Counted from the stretch's first letter, positions 52,039-60,669 are shown. The stretch is 64,000 nucleotides of DNA from Knoellia koreensis (GCF_013041615.1 NZ_JABEPQ010000003.1:407940-471939), one strand, 5' to 3'. Notes: generated from the letters alone by a model not told the origin. Numbers and translations: made by a program.

Positions 52039-52602
52039 ATGGGTCAGATCCACGCGCACGAGTTCCTCTCCCTCGACGGACGGTTCGAGGACCCGAGCTT
52101 CACGTTCGAGTACGGCTTCGACCCGAAGATGGGCGAGACCCTCGCGGGCATCACCGGCAACTCCTCGGCAATCCTGTTGGGGCGCAAGACCTTTGAGATG
52201 TTCGCCCCAGCATGGGCGGGCCGCACGGTCGAGGACGACCCGGGCGCGCCGTTCTTCAACGACACCACCAAGTACGTCGTGGGCGCGAACACCCCTGCGG
52301 TGGACTGGGCCAACTCCGAGCGGCTCGGCGCCTACGACGTCGACCGCATCCGTCAGCTCAAGGAGGAGCAACCCGGCGACATCTACGTCAGCGGCAGCGG
52401 CCAGCTCGTCCGGGCCCTCCTCGGCGAGGGCGTGCTCGACTCCCTCGACCTGTTCGTCTACCCGCGGGTGCTCGGCACCGGTGAGCGCCTCTTCGCCGAC
52501 GGCGAGGACGTGCGGCTCGCGCTGCTGACCCAGGAGACCTACGACAACGGCGTCGTCCACCTCGCCTACGGCCCCGCGCCGCAGGGTGAGCCGACCGCCT
52601 GA
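52039..52602 (+). CDS. dihydrofolate reductase-fold (RibD C-terminal) protein
   Basis: A 187-residue protein of the DHFR/RibD_C family. The N-terminal strand IHAHEFLSLDGR leads to ILLGRKTFEMFAPAW, and the nucleotide-binding loop DIYVSGSGQLVRALL and DLFVYPRVLGTGERLF follow. Family members are NADPH-dependent reductases; most, like this one, have no known substrate and lack the companion deaminase domain of RibD. AAGGGAA precedes the ATG. A strong hairpin follows at 52621-52659. Confidence 0.88.
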   Translation: MGQIHAHEFLSLDGRFEDPSFTFEYGFDPKMGETLAGITGNSSAILLGRKTFEMFAPAWAGRTVEDDPGAPFFNDTTKYVVGANTPAVDWANSERLGAYDVDRIRQLKEEQPGDIYVSGSGQLVRALLGEGVLDSLDLFVYPRVLGTGERLFADGEDVRLALLTQETYDNGVVHLAYGPAPQGEPTA

Positions 52603-52620
52603 CCGGGCACACCGGCATAC

Positions 52621-52659
52621 GAAGGGCGCCTCCCGGAACCGGTCCGGAAGGCGCCCTTC
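52621..52659. terminator. hairpin terminator between convergent genes
   Basis: GAAGGGCGCCT (52621-52631) pairs perfectly with AGGCGCCCTTC (52649-52659), and CCGGA/TCCGG pairs inside it. A run of C and T follows. It stands between the DHFR-like gene and the convergent ABC permease gene. Confidence 0.82.
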
Positions 52660-52702
52660 CCCCCTGACCGGGCTCGCACCCGGCCTTCCTTCGTCCCCTT
52701 TG

Positions 52703-53548
52703 TCACTTCACCTCGGCACGCAGCACCCTCCATGTGCCGAAGGCGAGCGGCAGCACGACCCAGACGAGGGTCGAGGTGCCGAGCTGGGCCCACTGCTCAC
52801 CGGTCATCTGGCCCTCGAGGAGCGGGCCCATGGTGGCGCTGATGTCGAGCCACTTGGCCGCGTCCTGCAGCCAGCTGACCATGCCACCGAGGATCGACCA
52901 GACCGTCGGCAGGACCAGGTAGGCGACGATGGCGCCCGGGGTGTTGAGCAGGCTCAGCCCAAAACCCAGCCCCTGGAGCAGGCTCAGGACGAGCATGAGC
53001 AGCATGCCGCCGACGAAGCTCCACGTGAGTGACCAGTCGGCGTCGGCGCCGCGGACCGCGACGGCCAGGCCGTGCACGGCGGCCCCGAGCCCGAGCGCGA
53101 CCACCATCGACAGCAGGGCGGTCACGACCGACGCGACGGTCTTGGCGGCGACGACCTTGCCACGCCTCGGCTCCAGCGCGAACGTCGTCAGCCCGGTGCG
53201 CTGCGACCACTCGGAGGTCGCGGCGAGGATGCCGACTATCGGGACGAGGATCGACAGCGGCATCGCGGTGCCGGCGATGTAGTCGCCATAGCTGTGGTTG
53301 CCCTGTTGGACGAAGAACATGATGACCATGACGGCCGCGACGACGAGCCCGATGCTGAGCATGAACCACAGGCCGGCGCGGGTGTCGACCTGCTTGCGCC
53401 ACTCGACTCGGCTGAGGGTGGCGAGGGACACCGGCCTGGTCGGGCGCGGCCCGGAGATGCGGGGCAGCTCCTTGACGCTGGCGTGGTGCGGCGTGCGCGA
53501 CTCGGCCGCGGGTCCCTGGGTAGGTGCAGTGACCGTGTTGGCGCTCAT
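52703..53548 (-). CDS. ABC transporter permease (ABC-2 type)
   Basis: A 281-residue membrane protein with an approximately 45-residue hydrophilic N-terminus and about six spans. It has the ABC-2 pattern, with SRVEWRKQVDTRAGLWFML at the first helix and TSEWSQRTGLTTFALEP in the loop before the third. The start overlaps the ATPase stop (ATGA). The pair forms a small exporter of unknown cargo. The divergent two-component system, 160 bases from the ATPase, is the likely regulator. Confidence 0.88.
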   Translation of the reverse strand: MSANTVTAPTQGPAAESRTPHHASVKELPRISGPRPTRPVSLATLSRVEWRKQVDTRAGLWFMLSIGLVVAAVMVIMFFVQQGNHSYGDYIAGTAMPLSILVPIVGILAATSEWSQRTGLTTFALEPRRGKVVAAKTVASVVTALLSMVVALGLGAAVHGLAVAVRGADADWSLTWSFVGGMLLMLVLSLLQGLGFGLSLLNTPGAIVAYLVLPTVWSILGGMVSWLQDAAKWLDISATMGPLLEGQMTGEQWAQLGTSTLVWVVLPLAFGTWRVLRAEVK

Positions 53549-54444
53549 GCGGCGACCTCCTCACGCGCGTCCGCGGCAGTGAGCTCGAGGAACATGTCCT
53601 CCAGCCCGCGACCGTCGGCGCCACGCAGCTCGACCAGGGCGACGCCGTGCTTGGCCGCGGCGGCGCCGACCTGGGCCGGCTCGGCCTCGGCGAGCAGTGC
53701 GCCGGACCCGCCGGCCTGCGCGACGATGCCCTCGGCCTCGAGTGCGGCCCAGAGTGCGCGCTCGTCGGTGGCGCGGACCGTGGTGCCGGCACCGCGCAGC
53801 AGCTCGTCCTTGGTGCCCTGGGCCACGATCCGCCCGCGGCCGATGACGATGATGTCGTCGGCCACGCGCTCGATCTCGTTCAGCAGGTGCGAGGAGAGCA
53901 ACACCGTCCCACCTTCGTCGGCGAAGCCGCGCAGCAGGCTGCGCATCCAGCGGATGCCCGCCGGGTCGAGGCCGTTGGCGGGTTCGTCGAGGACCAGCAC
54001 CTGCGGGTCACCGAGCAGGGCGTGGGCGATGCCGAGCCGCTGCCGCATGCCGAGCGAGTAGTTGCGGATGCGGCGGTTGCTCTCCTTGTCGGTGAGTCCG
54101 ACGACCGACAGCATCTCGTCGACCCGGCTGCGGTCGATGCCCATGAGGGTCGCGCCGAGGTTGAGGACCTCGCGACCGGTGCGGCCCGCGTGCTGGGCCG
54201 AGGCGTCGAGCAGGACGCCGACGTGGCGACCGGGGTTCGGGAGGGCCGCGTAGGGGCGACCGAGGACGGTCGCGGTGCCGCTCGTGGCGGGCGTGAGGCC
54301 GCAGAGGATCCGCATGGTCGTCGACTTGCCGGCACCGTTGGGGCCGAGGAATCCGGTCACCTGACCGGGCTTGACCTCGAAGGACACGTCGTCGACCGCG
54401 GTCACTGCGCCATAGCGCTTGGTCAGTGAGTTCACGGAGATCAT
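53545..54444 (-). CDS. ABC transporter ATP-binding protein
   Basis: A 299-residue single-domain ABC ATPase of the drug/bacteriocin-export type. Walker A is GPNGAGKST, the signature YSLGMRQRLGIAHALL, Walker B VLVLDEPANGLDP, and the switch His follows in LLSSHLLNE. The C-terminal 80 residues form the regulatory tail common in DrrA-like exporters. It is transcribed with the permease and divergently from the histidine kinase, over the inverted repeat at 54518-54536. Confidence 0.92.
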   Translation of the reverse strand: MISVNSLTKRYGAVTAVDDVSFEVKPGQVTGFLGPNGAGKSTTMRILCGLTPATSGTATVLGRPYAALPNPGRHVGVLLDASAQHAGRTGREVLNLGATLMGIDRSRVDEMLSVVGLTDKESNRRIRNYSLGMRQRLGIAHALLGDPQVLVLDEPANGLDPAGIRWMRSLLRGFADEGGTVLLSSHLLNEIERVADDIIVIGRGRIVAQGTKDELLRGAGTTVRATDERALWAALEAEGIVAQAGGSGALLAEAEPAQVGAAAAKHGVALVELRGADGRGLEDMFLELTAADAREEVAA

Positions 54445-54517
54445 GGGGTCAACCCTTGCCGCCGGCAGGGGGTCCGCACATCAGACCGCGGCATCGAGCC
54501 ACCCCCTACCAAAGTCG

Positions 54518-54536
54518 CTCACGTGCGCGACGTGAG
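54518..54536. promoter_or_regulatory. candidate operator in ABC exporter/two-component divergent promoter
   Basis: CTCACGT (54518-54524) and ACGTGAG (54530-54536) form a perfect 7-bp inverted repeat with a 5-base spacer in the 156-bp gap. It is centred about 80 bases from each start. The adjacent LuxR-type response regulator is the simplest candidate to bind it and control both directions. Confidence 0.45.
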
Positions 54537-54554
54537 GCGGAGGGCGGCAGGCGC

Positions 54555-54569
54555 CCACGCGGCATACCC
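54555..54569 (-). repeat. 15-mer GGGTATGCCGCGTGG, intergenic copy
   Basis: Extended copy of the dispersed octamer, read on the minus strand, 32 bases before the kinase start. Confidence 0.7.
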
Positions 54570-54600
54570 TCGGATCCCCGTCTGGACCTAGGAGAAGTGC

Positions 54601-55802
54601 GTGCTCTGGAAGAACCCGAACCCGCTGCCCCGCACCGTGTGGGGCGAGACGTGGCGCATCCTCGTCGCCGGGTTGTTCGGTGCGCTGCTGCTCACCCTGG
54701 TGTCGGTCGACTCCAGCTCCACGGGGCGACACCCGGCTGAATGGTTGGTCTGGCTGGACGTGGGCCTCGGCGTGCTGTCGCTGGCGCTGTTGCCGCTGCG
54801 CCGGCGCTACCCGTTCCCGATCGCCATGCTGCTCACGCTGTTCGGCTTCGTCTCGGTCACGTCGGCGGGTGCCGGCGGGGTGGCACTGGTCTCGTTGGCG
54901 ACCCAGCGCAGGTGGCTGCCGGTGTCGATCGTCTCGGTGGCCAGCCTGATGGCCGGCTTCCTCTACGAGGGTGTGCGACCGGCAAACGACACCGGCACTC
55001 TCGGGGGGTTCCTCACGACCCTTGCGCTGGGGATCCTGTCGGTCGCAGTCTGCGTCGCCCTCGGCTTCTACATCGGCACGCGACGAGCCCTCCTGGCGTC
55101 CTGGCGCGAGCGGGCCGAGACAGCCGAGCGCGAGCAGGCCAGCCGGGTCGCCGAGGCGCGTGCCAACGAGCGAGCCCGGATCGCACGCGAGATGCACGAC
55201 GTGCTCGCGCACCGGATCTCGTTGGTGGCCATGCACTCCGGGGCGCTGGCCTACCGCACCGACCTCAGCCGGCAGGAGACCAGTCAGGCCGCCGAGGTGA
55301 TCCGCGACAACGCCCACCTGGCCCTGACCGAGCTGCGCGAGGTGCTCGGTGTGCTCCGTCTCGACAACGCCCCCGACGATCCTGCGGACGCCGCCGTCGA
55401 ACGACCCCAGCCGACGCTCGCCGACCTCGCCGAGCTACTCGAGGAGGCTCGCTCGGCCGGTGCCCGACTCACGGCCACGGTCGACCTGGTAGCCTCGAGG
55501 GAATGCCGGAGTCGTTGTCCCGCAATGCATTTCGCATCGTCCAGGAACTGGTCACCAACGCCCGCAAGCACGCCCCGCAGGAGCCGTTGGAGGTGCGCGT
55601 CGTCGGCCGCCCGGGCGACGGCCTCACGATCGCGACCCGTAACGGCGTGGCTGCTGCAGGTGAGGGCAGTGGTCTGCCTGGCTCGGGGATGGGGCTCGCC
55701 GGGATCACCGAACGGGCCGTCCTCAGTGGTGGCACGTTGACGTTCGGCGTGGACCGGCGGGGTGATTTCGTCGTGACCGCACGGCTACCGTGGGAGGCGT
55801 GA
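54601..55802 (+). pseudogene. two-component sensor histidine kinase, frameshifted
   Basis: A NarL-type (HisKA_3) kinase split between two frames. Frame one starts at GTG 54601 after AGGAGA. It encodes about five membrane spans and the phospho-acceptor box REMHDVLAHRISL with H199, and runs sensibly to TATVDLVAS (about 55495), then into unrelated residues until 55740. The ATPase domain continues in another frame from about 55500: PESLSRNAFRIVQELVTNAR, the N box, then GSGMGLAGITERA, ending at TGA 55800-55802. One missing base near 55493-55500 would restore a single protein. An ATG at 55503 behind GAGGGA could instead start a separate 99-residue ATPase piece. Pseudogene, sequencing error or true split cannot be told apart here. 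Confidence 0.72.
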
Positions 55803-56506
55803 GCGACCCCGTGACGACTGCCACCGAGGCGCCGGACGGGCCCGTCACCGTCGTCCTCGTCGACGACGACGCACTCGTGCGCGCCGGTCTCAAGATGATC
55901 CTCGGCGGTTCGCCCACGATCGACGTCGTGGGCGAGGCAGGCGACGGAGCCGAAGGTGTCGTCGTGGTGCGGCGGCTGAGACCCGCGGTGGTGCTCATGG
56001 ACATCCGTATGCCGCGTCGCGACGGACTGAGCGCCACGCGCGACCTGCTGTCGGGCACCGACGGTGCACTCGAGCCGCCCAAGGTGATCGTGCTGACGAC
56101 GTTCGACACCGACGAGCTGGTCGTGCAGGCCCTGCGGATCGGCGCCAGTGGGTTCCTGCTCAAGGACACACCACCGCACCGGCTGGTGGAGGCGGTGCAC
56201 GCAGTCGCGGCCGGCCAGCCGATCCTCTCCCCCAGTGTCACGGCCCAGCTCATCGCGAAGGTGTCACGTGGTGATGACGGGCGGACCAGCGTTGCGCGAG
56301 AACGACTTTCGACCCTGACCGACCGCGAGCACGAGGTCGCCCTCGCGATCGGCCGCGGCCTGTCCAACGCCGAGATCGCCGCCGAGCTGTACATGGGCGT
56401 GCCGACGGTGAAGGCGCACGTGTCGCGGCTGCTCACCAAGCTCGACGCCGACAACCGCGTGCAGATCGCCCTCACGGTGCACGACGCCGGTCTCGACCAG
56501 GGCTAG
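55799..56506 (+). CDS. LuxR/NarL-family response regulator
   Basis: A 235-residue response regulator. The receiver domain has VVLVDDDALVRAGL, the phospho-acceptor Asp in VVLMDIRMP, the Thr in VIVLTTFDTDE and the Lys in FLLKD. A LuxR helix-turn-helix follows (LTDREHEVALAIGRGLSNAEI). GTG 55799 overlaps the kinase stop (GTGA), although GTG 55790 and 55811 are in frame as well. All receiver residues are intact, so it remains potentially functional despite the damaged kinase. Likely targets are the divergent ABC exporter and its own operon. Confidence 0.9.
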   Translation: MSDPVTTATEAPDGPVTVVLVDDDALVRAGLKMILGGSPTIDVVGEAGDGAEGVVVVRRLRPAVVLMDIRMPRRDGLSATRDLLSGTDGALEPPKVIVLTTFDTDELVVQALRIGASGFLLKDTPPHRLVEAVHAVAAGQPILSPSVTAQLIAKVSRGDDGRTSVARERLSTLTDREHEVALAIGRGLSNAEIAAELYMGVPTVKAHVSRLLTKLDADNRVQIALTVHDAGLDQG

Positions 56507-57456
56507 CCGGCAGCAGCGGTGAGGCGTTGCGCCAGCGTTGCCACCGACTGCCGCAGCTCGTCACCGGTGACGACCCGGAAGGCGTATGGGAGGTTTGCCA
56601 GGTCCGCGGCATACTCCGTCGGGTTGCTCGTGCTCCCGACGAGGCGACACGAGGTGTCATCCACCGGCTCCAGCGCGCCCATGGTGCGCGGGACGAAGCG
56701 GCGCGCCCGCTCGACGGGTGCCTCGATGCGGACCTCGACGGGGAAGTCCCAGCCGCTCGCCAAGTGCTCCTCGAGCGCACTAACCGGGTCGAGATCCGTT
56801 GGTGCGTCGAAGGTCTCGTCCTCGATCATCGCGCTCTGCACCCGGTCGACCCGGTAGGTGCGCACCGCGTCGGAGGTGACGGAGTGACACAGGAGGTACC
56901 ACCGGCTGTGACGCACCACGACCGCCCACGGCTCGACGAGCAGGTCGAGGTCCTTGCCCGACTCGGTGCGGTAGGCCAGCCTCACCCGCCGGCTCTCGGA
57001 GCTGGCCTGGACCAGGCTTGCCGTGGTCGTCGGGTCAGGCCTCGCTGCCGCATAGTCGGGCGCTGCCGACGCCTCACGGCGCACCGTCTCTGCCTGTGCC
57101 CCAACGGTTTCCGGCAGCTGGCGCAGGATCTTGCCCAAAGCGCTGCCGACGGGGTCGTCGGCATCGGCGGCGGCGTGGTGGCCGTCGAGGACGGCCATGA
57201 CCAGACCGATCGCCTCGGCCCCGGTGAACACCATCGGCGCGGGACGTAGCCCCCGCCCGGGCCGGTAACCACCCGCCGGACCGCTCGCCGACTCGATCGG
57301 TATGCCGGCCTCCCGCAGGATCGCGACGTAGCGTCGTGCCGCGCGGGACGTCACCCCCAACCGGTCACCGATCGCGTCGGCCGTGATGCCGGGTTGGTTC
57401 TGCACCAGCTCGAGGGCCAGGAGGGCCCGCGCGGCCGGGCTCGCATCGAGTTTCAC
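56503..57456 (-). CDS. WYL-domain transcriptional regulator
   Basis: A 317-residue DeoR-like/WYL regulator. An N-terminal HTH (ALELVQNQPGITADAIGDRL, then VTSRAARRYVAIL) and the glycine-rich wing ASGPAGGYRPGRG are followed by the WYL domain with RHSRWYLLCHSV and VRTYRVDRV. WYL domains often sense nucleic acids or small ligands. I chose GTG 57456 (VKLDASPAARALL); a TTG at 57492 would add 12 residues. Its stop overlaps the response regulator's stop. It is divergent from the dienelactone hydrolase gene, its probable target. Confidence 0.86.
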   Translation of the reverse strand: MKLDASPAARALLALELVQNQPGITADAIGDRLGVTSRAARRYVAILREAGIPIESASGPAGGYRPGRGLRPAPMVFTGAEAIGLVMAVLDGHHAAADADDPVGSALGKILRQLPETVGAQAETVRREASAAPDYAAARPDPTTTASLVQASSESRRVRLAYRTESGKDLDLLVEPWAVVVRHSRWYLLCHSVTSDAVRTYRVDRVQSAMIEDETFDAPTDLDPVSALEEHLASGWDFPVEVRIEAPVERARRFVPRTMGALEPVDDTSCRLVGSTSNPTEYAADLANLPYAFRVVTGDELRQSVATLAQRLTAAAG

Positions 57457-57512
57457 CAGGCAATTCTCGACGCGGAAGGCTTCCGTCCGCAATGCGTCGT
57501 AGCGTGCCCGTC

Positions 57513-58091
57513 ATGACCGAGATCGTGCTCTTCCACCACATCCAGGGACTGACCCCCGGGGTCGTCGCGTTCGCCGACCGGCTCCGCGAGGCCGGCCACA
57601 CCGTGCATACCCCCGACTCGTTCGAGGGCCGCACCTTCGACTCGATCGAGGCAGGCCAGGCCTACCTGGGCGAGGTCGGATTCGAGACCGTCCGCGAGCG
57701 CGGGGTCCAGGCCGTCGCAGACCTTCCGCAGGAGCTTGTCTATGCGGGCTTCTCGCTCGGCTGCATGCCCGCGCAGAAGCTCGTCCAGACCCGACCGGGT
57801 GCGTTGGGCGGGCTGTTCTACCACGGGTTCGCCGACCCCTCGTGGTTCGGCGAGTGGCCGGCGGGCATCCCGGCGCAGATCCACTCGATGGACGCCGACC
57901 CGTTCTTCGTCGACGAGGGGGACCTCGACGCGGCGAAGCCGTTCGTCGACTCCCACGACGATGTCGAGCTGTTCCTCTACCCGGGGGACGGTCACCTGTT
58001 CACCGACAGCTCGCTGTCCGACTACGACGCCGACGCGACCGCCCAGGTAGTCGAGCGGTCGCTGGCGTTCCTCGCCGGACTGGGCCGGTGA
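57513..58091 (+). CDS. dienelactone hydrolase family protein
   Basis: A 192-residue alpha/beta hydrolase of the DLH family. The nucleophile elbow reads GFSLGC (Ser in place of the Cys of true dienelactone hydrolase), the acid is in DPFFVDEGD and the His in PGDGHLFTD. It begins EIVLFHHIQGLTPGV. The Ser nucleophile suggests an esterase rather than a classical DLH. It is divergent from the WYL regulator and seven bases before the DinB fusion gene, with which it may be co-transcribed. Confidence 0.85.
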   Translation: MTEIVLFHHIQGLTPGVVAFADRLREAGHTVHTPDSFEGRTFDSIEAGQAYLGEVGFETVRERGVQAVADLPQELVYAGFSLGCMPAQKLVQTRPGALGGLFYHGFADPSWFGEWPAGIPAQIHSMDADPFFVDEGDLDAAKPFVDSHDDVELFLYPGDGHLFTDSSLSDYDADATAQVVERSLAFLAGLGR

Positions 58092-58098
58092 TCGGGCC

Positions 58099-58938
58099 AT
58101 GGCCGGTCGCGAGTTCCGCGACGAGCAGCTGCCCGAGACGAGGTTCGAGCACGTCGACCTGACCGGGTCACGGTTCGACCGGGTCGACCTCACCCGGAGC
58201 AGCTTCAGCATGGTCGACCTCGCCGACGTCGACATCCGCGACACCGCGTTCAGCCGGGTGCGGATGCGCGGTGTCGAGCTGATGGACGTCGACATCTCCG
58301 GTGAGCTGCTGCGGGTCACCGTCAACGGCATCGACATCGGCCCCCTCGTCGAGGCCGAGCTCGACCGTCGCCACCCCGAGCGCGCCAAGCTGCGTCCCGC
58401 CGACCCCGCCGGTTACCGCGAGGCCTGGGCGGTGCTGACGGGTCTCTGGGACGGCACGCTGGAGCGTGCCCGTGCGCTCGAGGCCCGCGACCCGGCGTTG
58501 CTGCACGAGAGCGTCGACGGTGAGTGGTCGTTCACCGAGACGCTGCGCCATCTGGCCTTCGCGACCAGCAGTTGGCTCGGCCGCGCGATCCAGGGAAACC
58601 CGTCGCCCTGGGACCCGCTGGAGCTGCCGTGGGACACCATGCCCGACACCCCCGGCGTGCCCCGCGATCGTGCGGCCCGCCCCACCCTCGACCAGGCACT
58701 CGAGCTGCGTCACCGCCGCCAGGGTGAGGTCGCGGCATACCTCGAAGGACTCACCCAGGCCGAGCTCGACTCGGCCACGACACCGGTCGACGCCCCCGGC
58801 TGGCCGCGCCCGAACGCCTATCCCGTCAAGGAGTGCCTCGACATCCTCCTCAACGAGGAGTGGTGGCATCGCCAGTATGCCGAACGCGACCTCGCCGCTC
58901 TCGAGTCACGCCCTCGCGGTGACGGATCGGGCTCGTGA
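58099..58938 (+). CDS. pentapeptide-repeat/DinB fusion protein
   Basis: A 279-residue protein with two parts. Residues about 5-85 form pentapeptide repeats (FEHVDLTGSRFDRVDLTRSS, continuing to about VNGIDIG), a right-handed quadrilateral helix. Residues about 100-265 form a DinB-like four-helix bundle with the His pattern ETLRHLAFAT and EEWWHRQYAERDL. The N-terminal repeat domain is too short to mimic DNA like MfpA. DinB proteins include mycothiol- and bacillithiol-dependent transferases. The function is unknown; the fusion itself is clear. Confidence 0.84.
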   Translation: MAGREFRDEQLPETRFEHVDLTGSRFDRVDLTRSSFSMVDLADVDIRDTAFSRVRMRGVELMDVDISGELLRVTVNGIDIGPLVEAELDRRHPERAKLRPADPAGYREAWAVLTGLWDGTLERARALEARDPALLHESVDGEWSFTETLRHLAFATSSWLGRAIQGNPSPWDPLELPWDTMPDTPGVPRDRAARPTLDQALELRHRRQGEVAAYLEGLTQAELDSATTPVDAPGWPRPNAYPVKECLDILLNEEWWHRQYAERDLAALESRPRGDGSGS

Positions 58939-58994
58939 CGGCATGATCGTTCCCAGCCGTCCGGCATACCGACGACGAATGGGGAGAGCAGGTC

Positions 58995-60059
58995 ATGACC
59001 GATGTGGCAGGACAGTCTGGGAGCGCACCGTCGGCGGGGGAGGTGGCTCGGCCACACACCGACCCGCAGGCCGTGCTGACACCGCTGACACCGTCGGCGA
59101 TGTTCCTCGTCGTCACCATCGACCAGGGGGGCGAGAAGGCGGCGCGTGAGGTCCTCGGCCAGGTGAACGATCTGCGCAAGTCGGTGGGGTTCCGCATCCC
59201 GGAGGGCCAGCTGACCTGCGTGGTGGGCATCGGGTCGGACCTGTGGGACCGCATCTTCACCGGGCCGCGGCCGGCCAAGCTGCACCCGTTCGTCGAGCTC
59301 GATGGAGGGCGGCACAAGGCACCGTCGACACCCGGCGACCTGCTGTTCCACATCCGCGCGACCCGCATGGATCTGTGCTTCGAGCTGGCGCAGCTGCTCA
59401 CCGACCGCCTCGACGGCGCGGGCACCGTGGTCGACGAGGTGCACGGCTTCCGGTCCTTCGACGAGCGTGACCTGCTCGGGTTCGTCGACGGCACGGCCAA
59501 CCCCGAGGGCGACCCGGCCGCCGAGTCGGTGATCGTCGGCGACGAGGACGCGGACTTCGCCGGCGGCAGCTACGTCATCACCCAGCGCTACCTGCACGAC
59601 CTCAAGAGCTGGACCGGCATCAGCGTCGAGGAGCAGGAGCGTGCGATCGGCCGCACCAAGCTCGACGACGTCGAGATTCCTGACGACCTCAAGGCCCCGG
59701 ACTCGCACGTCAAGCTCAACACGATCGTGGACGAGCATGGCGTCGAGCACGACATCATGCGGTTCAACATGCCGTTCGGGCGCGTGGGTTCCGGCGAGTT
59801 CGGCACGTTCTTCATCGGCTACGCGCGCGACCCCGGCGTCACCGAGCACATGCTGCGCAACATGTTCATCGGCGACCCGCCCGGCACCACGGACCGGATC
59901 CTCGACTTCTCGACGGCCCACACGGGGAACCTGTTCTTCGTGCCGACGCTGACGTTCCTCGACGACCTGCCTGACGCGCCTGGTTCGGTCGAGGGCGAGC
60001 CGGGTGAGGCCACGCCGCCCGCGGTCGAGGTCGCAGCCGGGGACGCGGCACAGCCGTAG
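58995..60059 (+). CDS. DyP-type peroxidase (B type, cytoplasmic)
   Basis: A 354-residue haem peroxidase without a signal peptide. The DyP signature is FVDGTANPEG, the proximal His region PDSHVKLN, and the distal/Arg segment IMRFNMPFG. It is distinct from the Tat-exported EfeB at 13337. Many B-type DyPs are encapsulin cargo, but no encapsulin gene follows, and the roughly 30-residue Pro/Glu/Ala-rich C-terminal tail (ending GDAAQP) shows no GSLGIGSL-like loading peptide. GGGGAGAGCAGG precedes the ATG. Confidence 0.92.
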   Translation: MTDVAGQSGSAPSAGEVARPHTDPQAVLTPLTPSAMFLVVTIDQGGEKAAREVLGQVNDLRKSVGFRIPEGQLTCVVGIGSDLWDRIFTGPRPAKLHPFVELDGGRHKAPSTPGDLLFHIRATRMDLCFELAQLLTDRLDGAGTVVDEVHGFRSFDERDLLGFVDGTANPEGDPAAESVIVGDEDADFAGGSYVITQRYLHDLKSWTGISVEEQERAIGRTKLDDVEIPDDLKAPDSHVKLNTIVDEHGVEHDIMRFNMPFGRVGSGEFGTFFIGYARDPGVTEHMLRNMFIGDPPGTTDRILDFSTAHTGNLFFVPTLTFLDDLPDAPGSVEGEPGEATPPAVEVAAGDAAQP

Positions 60060-60086
60060 CGGTGGCGCGGCGCCTCGGGTGAGGCG

Positions 60087-60542
60087 TCAGGCCTGGACGT
60101 TGTGCAGCGCGGGAGCCGTCTCGCGAGCCTTGACCTTTGCGCCCAGGGCGAGGAAGAAGAGGACGAATGCCGCGGTGAGACCCATGTGGCCCAGCCCGGA
60201 GAAGCCGGCGATGGCAGGGCTGTCGGCAGCGGTCGAGCCCTGCACCTGGAGGATGCCCTTGACCGTCAGACCGGCCACGGTGAAGGCAAGTGAAGCGTTC
60301 CAGACCCAGACGAACCAGCGGTAACGGCGGTCACTCGCGAGGTCGAAGATGCGTTGCAGCGCAAGGACTCCCAGCAGGACGACCGTGCCGAGCACCAGCG
60401 CGTGGGTGTGCACAACGGCGAGCTGGGTGGTGCCGGTGAAGCCCTCGGCGCGGGTCAGCTCGCGGTAGCCGAGGCCTCCCGCGAGACCGACGGCGGTCCA
60501 GGCGGCGGCGAGTCGGACGAGTGTGGTTTCGGGGCTTCTCAT
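60087..60542 (-). CDS. DUF2871-type small membrane protein
   Basis: A 151-residue protein with four membrane spans. Histidines lie at membrane positions in QLAVVHTHALVLGT and GLGHMGLTAAFV, the pattern of DUF2871, whose histidines might bind haem or metal. ATG 60542 is used; upstream in-frame readings run into the operator. It is divergent from the TetR gene, and the paired operators between them suggest it is the TetR target. The function is unknown. Confidence 0.8.
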   Translation of the reverse strand: MRSPETTLVRLAAAWTAVGLAGGLGYRELTRAEGFTGTTQLAVVHTHALVLGTVVLLGVLALQRIFDLASDRRYRWFVWVWNASLAFTVAGLTVKGILQVQGSTAADSPAIAGFSGLGHMGLTAAFVLFFLALGAKVKARETAPALHNVQA

Positions 60543-60570
60543 GGCGGGCGCCTCTCGGGGTCGTCGGTGC

Positions 60571-60585
60571 GGGTATGCCGCGTGG
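60571..60585 (+). repeat. 15-mer GGGTATGCCGCGTGG, intergenic copy
   Basis: Exact extended copy of the dispersed octamer, four bases upstream of the first TetR-type palindrome. Confidence 0.75.
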
Positions 60586-60589
60586 TCAC

Positions 60590-60669
60590 TTGGCGACAGG
60601 GTGTCGCCACTTGCTTCACGGTAGATTTGAGGACACCATGTCGTCAAGTTGGCGACGTGCCGTCGCGAA
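60590..60669. promoter_or_regulatory. paired TetR-type operators
   Basis: Two sites share one design. TTGGCGAC-N5-GTCGCCAC at 60590-60610 contains the perfect palindrome TGGCGACA-GGG-TGTCGCCA. TTGGCGAC-N5-GTCGCGAA lies at 60649-60669, ending just before the AAAGGAG of the TetR gene. The first faces the DUF2871 start and the second overlaps the regulator's leader, so binding would repress both directions. Confidence 0.8.
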
